This document shows positions 59,520 to 64,000 of a stretch of 64,000 nt of DNA, in pieces. How positions within the stretch are numbered: position 1 is the first letter of the stretch; each line of letters starts with the position of its first letter. The notes below the pieces were generated by a model. It saw nothing but the letters and a program-made list of their open reading frames with translations. It was not told the DNA's origin and ran no database searches. Both the position numbers and the translations under genes were made by a program. Origin of the DNA: Ophiura sarsii (Eukaryota; Echinodermata; Ophiuroidea; Amphilepidida; Ophiuridae); the NCBI GenBank assembly GCA_035610835.1, contig CM069449.1:43916768-43980767 (forward strand), in the 5' to 3' direction.

Positions 59520-60967
59520 TGTAATTGGGTATGTACTGTACGCAAGATATCTCAAATACTATTTATCGTAAAGTATTGGGACAAAGTGCAAATGCACACA
59601 GCTGTTTGACTGTCCGATTTATAATTAAAATTATGGGATAAAAAAGATATAATGGCCCATTTATGGATTGACCTGATTTAGGTAGATCTAATGAATAAGA
59701 GTATACGGTGAAAATTTCAAGAAAATTGTTCGAGCCCTTTTTAAATTATCGGCATTTTCTACTTGATACATATCTTACATGTAAATCTATGGGAAATGTG
59801 GCCGATGAGGGCGCTATTATAGTAAATAATAATATTCAAATCTCTATTTCTCAGAACTGGCACCAACAAATGTTCTGAAATGTCTACAAAAGATGGCCAG
59901 TATATTCAGGTATTTGAATCAGTTAAAAACAGAACTGGGCCAGCAAGTTACCGTGTTCTCAGAATGAAACGGACACATTATGTGGGATCAAACAGCCTTG
60001 AATGAAAGCTGATTGATAAGGCTATAGAATGAACTAGGATCTAAGCAATTGGACACTATTAACTAGGGTAAGTATTTGATTTTTTACGGAGATGTAAACA
60101 AATTTGTCGAAATTAGTTACGGAGATATCGTCAGTTAAACGTCGGGTCATTAGTAAATACGAATAATTAATACTCATTAAAGGTAATTAATCGTCACGTT
60201 TTGTATCAAATTAACTAAATTTGATTTAAAAATGAAGTTTTCACTTATTTAAGGCATCTTAGAACTCTAAATGCATTAACTATTGGAGTAATCAAATAAA
60301 ATATGACATTTTTTACCAGAAATGAGATACTTAAAACAATAGAATACATAAGAATTAAATACATGGGTTAATATACAACATTTTCGACTTCACGACGGAC
60401 TGGGACGCGCAAAATTTATCTGAAAAAAATATCCGATTTTGTTAATTTTTGAAGCAAATGAAAACTAATTCTCTGGGCTGTGATTTAGAGCAAAAAAAAC
60501 CAAAATCCATAATATAAAACCTCTCAACCCCTAATTCCCCTTACGCACCGCTCACTTCACTTCGCTCGCGCCGCTTACCTAATGATATTATACATAGCCA
60601 TGTAATTTCAAAACCTTACGACGTGTTGTTTGCTTTGGCAAAATTGAAGGTAAAAATCCAATTTTGAATGATATTGATAATAAGCCAGTATTGTTTGGAA
60701 ATGAAGGCTTTTGAATAAAATATTGGTCAAAAGTTTACACCAAATCGCACCAAATGGGTTCGAAAATTGAAGAAAAAAACACCTGCACTTTGATTAGTCA
60801 ATCATGCATACTCAATGAAATTTATTTTGAAGCCCCCCGGGTAAAAAAATCCTGCGCACGCCTATGTTGCTCTCCTATTTCCTATTTGTCAGAGAAAGGG
60901 GATAATTTGATGATTGCTAATTTCTTTGATATGGAAAACCGTGGCGTGTTTGCCCTATTTTCATTTG
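59520..60967. other. Non-coding; TE fragments
   Basis: AT-rich. Only the 60521-60540 inverted end and a fragment of the 41-kb tandem unit (ATATTGGTCAAAAGTTTACA at 60720) are recognisable. Confidence 0.4.
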
Positions 60968-61067
60968 NNNNNNNNNNNNNNNNNNNNNNNNNNNNNNNNN
61001 NNNNNNNNNNNNNNNNNNNNNNNNNNNNNNNNNNNNNNNNNNNNNNNNNNNNNNNNNNNNNNNNNNN
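60968..61067. other. Assembly gap, 100 N
   Basis: Exactly 100 N, a conventional unknown-size scaffold gap. ORFs running through it are meaningless. Confidence 1.
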
Positions 61068-61347
61068 GGTTTATACTTGATTTTTCACATAAAATGTCTG
61101 AAATTTGTGACGGTATTACAGGTAACCAACCCACCCCGAAGTTGTTAAAGTGGTTGCAGAACAATATCGCACCCAAATCAAGTGGCATTGGCAGGCAATG
61201 TATACAGTACTGACCTCATCCCAAACTGATGATCGAAAAAGGAATCTTTATTTAAATACCCTACAGTCAGTACCCAAAACACAAAATTGTGATTGTATTT
61301 ATCCGCACAAAAATAATTCCTTCTATTAATATGGGTGTAATAGTGCA

Positions 61348-61752
61348 CACTGTAAAAATGGTGTCTTACAGAACCATGTAAGACACGTCTTGGCAATAGA
61401 CATGTCTTCAACAACAGAAAACAAAAACAAGTGTCTTGCCTGAAGACGCATTGTAAGACATGAAAACACAAGTCATGTCTCTATGCAAGTCATGTCTTGA
61501 CAGAAGACACTTTGTAAGACGCGTCTCATGCAGGGAGACGCGTAAGTTTAGAGACATGTGTCTAACCAGCAGACATGTCTTCTTGCGAGATGTCTTGTAT
61601 AAATACACGACTTGTGTCTTATTGAAGACATCTCACAACCGACTTAATTGAGTCATGTCTTACAAAGTGTCTTCAGGCAAGACTCTTGGTTTTTTTTCTT
61701 CTATTGCCAAGACGTGTCTTACATAGTTCTGTAAGACACCATTTTTACAGTG
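61348..61752. mobile_element. CACTA-like element with GTCTTAC/AGACATGTCT words
   Basis: CACTGTAAAAATGGTGTCTT and its exact complement are the ends, with CA on each side (61346-61347, 61753-61754). The interior is almost entirely GTCTT and AAGAC words in varied contexts (GACATGTCT, GTAAGAC, AGACGCG). It is 405 bp long with no ORF of its own. Confidence 0.85.
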
Positions 61753-61756
61753 CATC

Positions 61757-62323
61757 ATGCCCAGTTGTTTATAATAGCCCAGCTGCATGCTAAACATTAA
61801 AATATACACGCCACAGTTAGAATTAATTTTGTGCGTGGATTAATTGTCTATACTGAACAAAGTATAGTGAACACAATAAACTTAACTCAATCTAAGACAG
61901 ACACAGGCACATACATTAGATATTTTTTAATCAAAAGAAACCATTTAATCACAAGTATCATTCCTATTTATTTTTGCACTCTGTTACAAATGATAAATTA
62001 ACCATTCAAATTATGTAAACCACCCCGGGTCAAACATTGTCTGTTTGAATTCTATCTATCATTAGCTAGAGCTCAAAGTTTTTTGCTTTGTGAAGTTTAA
62101 ATTCTGCTTTGTAAATTCAACTTGTGCCTTCTTCAGTTTTCAATTAGAGCTGAACACATGCACCTGCACCCAAGATAAGCATTTCATTTATTGTATAATA
62201 TACACAAGTCCCGGACCAGGTGCTTGGAGGTTGGCTAATTCAAAATAGATAATCGGTACCAGATACATTAAATGAGCAAATTTCTTCTCCACTGTCACAA
62301 CTGTGTGCTATCTGAACGAGCCA
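61757..62323. other. Non-coding, no recognised feature
   Basis: AT-rich, no repeat partner found in the window. Confidence 0.4.
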
Positions 62324-62331
62324 CCTACATG

Positions 62332-62731
62332 CCCGGGGGCCAGTCAAACATAATGTTGTACACATGCGTGACCAAAAAAACGCGTAAAAAGGGGTGTTTT
62401 TTCAGTGTTGGACGCGTCACGCGCGTGACGCGTTAAGGGTATCAAAAACGCTGATTTTCAAGAAAAAGGGTGGCTTAAAATCCCGGCTTAAAATACAGGT
62501 CGAACGTGTTTAGGGTAACTTATTTTGTTCCCCGTTAAATAGACAAAACTTGTTTAGGGGTCATCATATTCTGGCAACAACTTGTTTAGGGGTCAAAATT
62601 TGCAAGGAAAGCGCGCTAAAAACTTGTTTAGGGGGGTAATTTTGCTTGCAGGGTAAAACTTGTTTAGGGGGTGTCTGGAAAAAATTGGGTCACGCATGTG
62701 TACACCATTATGTTTGACTGGCCTCCCCGGG
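62332..62731. mobile_element. CCCGGG-ended 8-bp-TSD element (copy 2, best preserved)
   Basis: The target duplication CCTACATG is exact (62324-62331 and 62732-62739). Inverted ends of ~40 bp read CCCGGGG...CCAGTCAAACATAATG, then GTACACATGCGTGACC. The right half repeats AACTTGTTTAGGGG four to five times. It shares structure, but not subterminal sequence, with 11739-12266. Confidence 0.92.
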
Positions 62732-62739
62732 CCTACATG

Positions 62740-62860
62740 TAGGTATCTGGATGGGTCTGGAGTGATTGCGGTATAAAGGGTGTTAACGAGTCACCCAGGT
62801 ATATGGATGAAATGGGTCTGGAGTGATTGCTGTATAAAGGGCATGACTAGCTGTGAAGAT
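62740..62860 (+). repeat. Two-copy direct repeat
   Basis: GGGTCTGGAGTGATTGCGGT, then ATAAAGGG, occurs twice about 60 bp apart. Confidence 0.8.
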
Positions 62861-63010
62861 TATAACTCTTTTGCTGATTAGCTGTGAGTCTTTCTTTACA
62901 CACACATTTTTACTGCGATATCACACACATAAATCAATGATTTCCTATTAGCGCCTGGTCTAAAGACATGCTAGGGGTACTAGTCCATGACTACTGCATA
63001 CATCTTACTA

Positions 63011-63542
63011 AACACAACACCAAAAAGTAAGTCCCCCCCCTAAACAATTCGTCATAACATCGTAAGATAAAACATTTTATTAATCAAACTTAATTAGAAA
63101 TAATCCTATGACAGTTTCCTAAGTGATGTATGAAAATGAAAGATTTCCATGCATTACTTCATGGCTGAATGAGCTCAAATGGAAGACAAAAACTGCCCTT
63201 CTCAAAAGTCACAAAGGTTTATGAATTGCTTCTCACTAATGGAAAAGTACCTGTGGCTGAGCAAAATTTACTGTAATGTGTAGTCAATTCATGATCATTC
63301 AGCCATGTAAATCCCCATTCTTGGCTCAGATATTAGCATAGTGAGTTGTGACTTTTGAGAAGGGCAGTTTTTGTCTTATTTTTGAGCTTATTCCGCCATG
63401 AAGTCATGGACATCTCTCATTTTCAAACACCACTTAGGAAACAGTCATAGGATTATTTCTAACTAAGTTTTATTGGTAAAATGTTTTATCTTACGATGTT
63501 ATGACGAATTGTTTAGGGGGGACTTACTTTTGGTGTTGTGTT
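63011..63542. mobile_element. 532-bp fold-back MITE, TA duplication
   Basis: AACACAACACCAAAAAGTAA at the left and its complement at the right begin arms of about 200 bp (through ATAATCCTATGACAGTTTCC and GACAAAAACTGCCCTTCTCA). TA flanks both sides (63009-63010, 63543-63544). Confidence 0.9.
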
Positions 63543-63597
63543 TATATGAAAGCAAAACACACATCACTGAGCGCCAATTTTAAAAGCACATCCCCTA

Positions 63598-63771
63598 TGG
63601 TGCGCACGCAAACCGCCGGGCAACCAGATTTAGTACCTGGTCTCTCATTGTGCTTAGGGATGCATACAATGACTACTACACTATTACACCGTAAGCATGG
63701 TAAGTAATGATAAATCAAGTGTGAATTAAAGCACCTTTCCCTGTAGGTGCGCACGCAAACCGCCGGGCACT
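63598..63771 (+). repeat. Direct repeat pair GGTGCGCACGCAAACCGCCG
   Basis: A 24-bp GC-rich sequence (63599-63622) recurs exactly at about 63746-63769 in AT-rich surroundings. Its function is unknown. Confidence 0.85.
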
Positions 63772-63877
63772 ACGTCACCGGTCACACCATCTATACCTAG
63801 AGCAACTTTGCTGTTGTTATGCGCTGTCATTAAAATTACAATAACTTTAAAAGTGTTCATTCGATTTTGTTGAATGA

Positions 63878-63902
63878 GGGGGGGGGGGGGGGGGGGGGGG
63901 GG
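63878..63902. repeat. Poly-G tract (25 nt)
   Basis: Uninterrupted G run followed by TGGGGG, a strong G-quadruplex candidate. Confidence 0.9.
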
Positions 63903-64000
63903 TGGGGGTCTTCACAAGTCAAGACAGTGAACCTTTTTGTATACAACTATAACCAAATATTACAGAATGAAGGGAAAGGCCTCCAACACTCACAATTGTA

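Larger units (their letters stand above)
58502..60540. mobile_element. Outer inverted ends GGGGAATTAGGGGTTGAGAG
   Basis: The 20-bp sequence at 58502 is repeated inverted and exact at 60521-60540. It encloses the CACTA-like element 58561-59517 and about 1 kb of AT-rich DNA. It could be one ~2-kb element or two fragments of a family. Confidence 0.5.

Noticed and set aside
60754..61213. ORFs running through X residues
   Set aside because: They cross the 100-N assembly gap.

Overview
This is a low-GC, repeat-dominated stretch of an animal nuclear genome. It contains spliced exons with GT-AG introns, a decayed LINE, many miniature inverted-repeat transposons, satellites, tRNA-headed repeats and one 100-N assembly gap. 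There are no prokaryotic operons, rRNA genes or CRISPR arrays. An invertebrate deuterostome (echinoderm, hemichordate or cephalochordate) is my best guess, from the host gene's architecture and the type of LINE and short repeats. The species cannot be fixed from the sequence.

The one well-supported host gene lies on the minus strand from about 50.9 kb down to 31.6 kb. Eight exons join in frame with matching phases and consensus splice sites: a 404-residue IgGFc-binding-type domain (49698-50909); two small Thr/Ser-rich linker exons (43891-43992, 39404-39490); a zona pellucida (ZP) domain spread over four exons (38308-38492, 36981-37390, 34248-34347, 33464-33662); and a short terminal exon with a twin CX3C motif and the stop codon (31585-31721). 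Together they encode about 810 residues of a secreted or matrix-type protein. The 5' exon(s) carrying the signal peptide were not found; a weak candidate upstream exon is at 53556-53622. The introns are packed with transposons.

Region by region. 0-11 kb: non-coding, with inverted-repeat elements, a first TTTGACA-motif array and a long palindrome. 11.4-12.4 kb: a broken C2H2 zinc-finger array carrying an inserted CCCGGG-ended element. 13-14.3 kb: possible host exon remnants. 15.1-15.8 kb: a second TTTGACA array. 17-20.2 kb: a 145-bp satellite of 23 monomers with a 9-monomer higher-order period. 23-27.4 kb: Harbinger-like and tRNA-bearing elements, a perfect 28-bp hairpin and two minisatellites. 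28.2-30.25 kb: a 5'-truncated CR1/L2-like LINE with frameshifts. 31.6-50.9 kb: the IgGFc-ZP gene, with mariner-, hAT-, TTAA- and CACTA-like elements in its introns. 51-64 kb: more elements, among them three further CACTA-like or similar ones, two histone-type stem-loops, ribozyme-like motifs and a large palindromic element.

The recurring theme is non-autonomous DNA transposons whose target-site duplications (TSDs) can be read directly (8 bp, TTAA, TTA, TA and other 2-bp). Several are built from one short word, private to each family, repeated in both orientations.
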